From: an uncultured SAR86 cluster bacterium | Lineage (GTDB): Bacteria; Pseudomonadota; Gammaproteobacteria; Magnimaribacterales; D2472 | DNA: 6,561 nt | Direction of reading: 5' to 3' | NCBI GenBank assembly: GCA_938075575.1 | Contig: CALJHI010000043.1 | Location: forward strand, 1 to 6,561 | In this document: piece after piece, positions 6,351-6,561 of the stretch | How the letters are laid out: every line of letters starts with the position of its first letter | Numbering within the stretch: the stretch's first letter is position 1 | Position numbers and translations under genes: made by a program | Notes under the pieces: model-generated | Told to the model about the DNA's origin: nothing | Databases searched by the model: none | What the model saw: only the letters and a program-made list of their open reading frames with translations

Positions 6351-6561
6351 ACTGGGACAGTTCAGATATTTCTTTCTCAGATAACAGTTTAGTTTTGCCT
6401 TTTGTAAGCGTCGATGGTAAAAAAATTGGGCCAAATCTAGTTCTTTTCAACCTGCTAACTTCCATATCAAAATGATTAAATATTTTTCTTACTTCTCTAT
6501 TTTTTCCACTAATCAAGCAAACAGAAAACCACTGATTTGATCCTGTTTTTTATCCCTCCAC
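6334..6561 (-). CDS. rluB: Ribosomal large subunit pseudouridine synthase, RluB/RsuA family, C-terminal part, with possible frame break
   Basis: The last 71 codons of an RsuA/RluB-type pseudouridine synthase, which modifies a uridine in rRNA. Recognisable are GSNQWFSV, then ISGKNREVRKIF, EVSRLKRTRFGPIFLP and the KGKTKLLSEKEISEL tail; these equal the C-terminal strands of E. coli RluB, with the NREVR motif conserved. The catalytic aspartate region lies outside the window. Reading upstream, this frame meets TAA at 6550-6552, just before the conserved GSNQW block and next to a run of six A on the coding strand (6546-6551). The neighbouring frame at the edge reads GGIK, which joins well to TGSNQW if one A is ignored. 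So either the gene carries a one-base insertion, or the edge of the sequence contains an error. A TTG at 6516 cannot be the real start because it would lack the enzyme core. The choice of RluB over RsuA, RluE or RluF is less certain. Confidence 0.7.

Noticed and set aside
6351..6434. Longer glycosylase protein starting at the ATG at 6434
   Set aside because: The extra 28 residues have no family similarity and lie wholly inside the conserved end of the RluB-like gene.
6049..6475. Two plus-strand open frames opposite the glycosylase and the RluB-like gene
   Set aside because: Shadows of two minus-strand genes with clear family motifs.
6546..6552. Programmed -1 frameshift site (AAAAAAC) in the RluB-like gene
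   Set aside because: The heptamer is in phase with the GGIK frame, but a -1 shift leads to the third frame, not to the frame of the conserved C-terminus, which needs +1.

Overview
The window reads as a short piece of an AT-rich, gene-dense gammaproteobacterial chromosome. The gene set (three-subunit proton-translocating transhydrogenase, ubiG, a MupP-like phosphatase, YciK-type SDR, RluB-type pseudouridine synthase) points to Gammaproteobacteria. The low GC, the small intergenic gaps, the many overlapping genes and the weak ribosome-binding sites fit a streamlined marine lineage such as the SAR86 clade. That placement is inference, because no rRNA or other strong phylogenetic marker is present. 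Both ends cut through genes, as they would in a metagenomic or draft contig.

Layout: (1) Positions 1-678, minus strand: the first 226 residues of a two-domain protein, a cytidylyltransferase-like nucleotidyltransferase followed by a mannose-6-phosphate-isomerase/ManC-type cupin; its 3' end lies outside the window. (2) Positions 754-3511, minus strand: the operon pntA1-pntA2-pntB for NAD(P) transhydrogenase, its cistrons joined by two TAATG one-base overlaps. (3) Positions 3512-3684: the only substantial intergenic space, a divergent promoter region with a plausible promoter for pntA1 and a perfect 7-bp inverted repeat. (4) Positions 3685-5765, plus strand: ubiG, mupP/gph and yciK in one overlapping block. 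(5) Positions 5754-6561, minus strand: a DNA-3-methyladenine-glycosylase-like HhH-GPD protein, converging on and overlapping yciK, and upstream of it the 3' part of an RluB/RsuA-family rRNA pseudouridine synthase. The frame of that last gene appears broken next to a homopolymer run at the window edge.

How they work together: the transhydrogenase uses the proton gradient to make NADPH. UbiG performs the two O-methylations of ubiquinone biosynthesis. The HAD phosphatase resembles MupP of the Pseudomonas ubiG-mupP-yciK locus more than classical phosphoglycolate phosphatase, which points to recycling of cell-wall MurNAc. The other genes are DNA and rRNA maintenance functions. I found no mobile element, CRISPR array, tRNA or rRNA. 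Nothing here looks like a wholly new system; the most interesting items are the nucleotidyltransferase-cupin fusion, the MupP reassignment, the palindrome between the divergent operons, and the frame break in the RluB-like gene.
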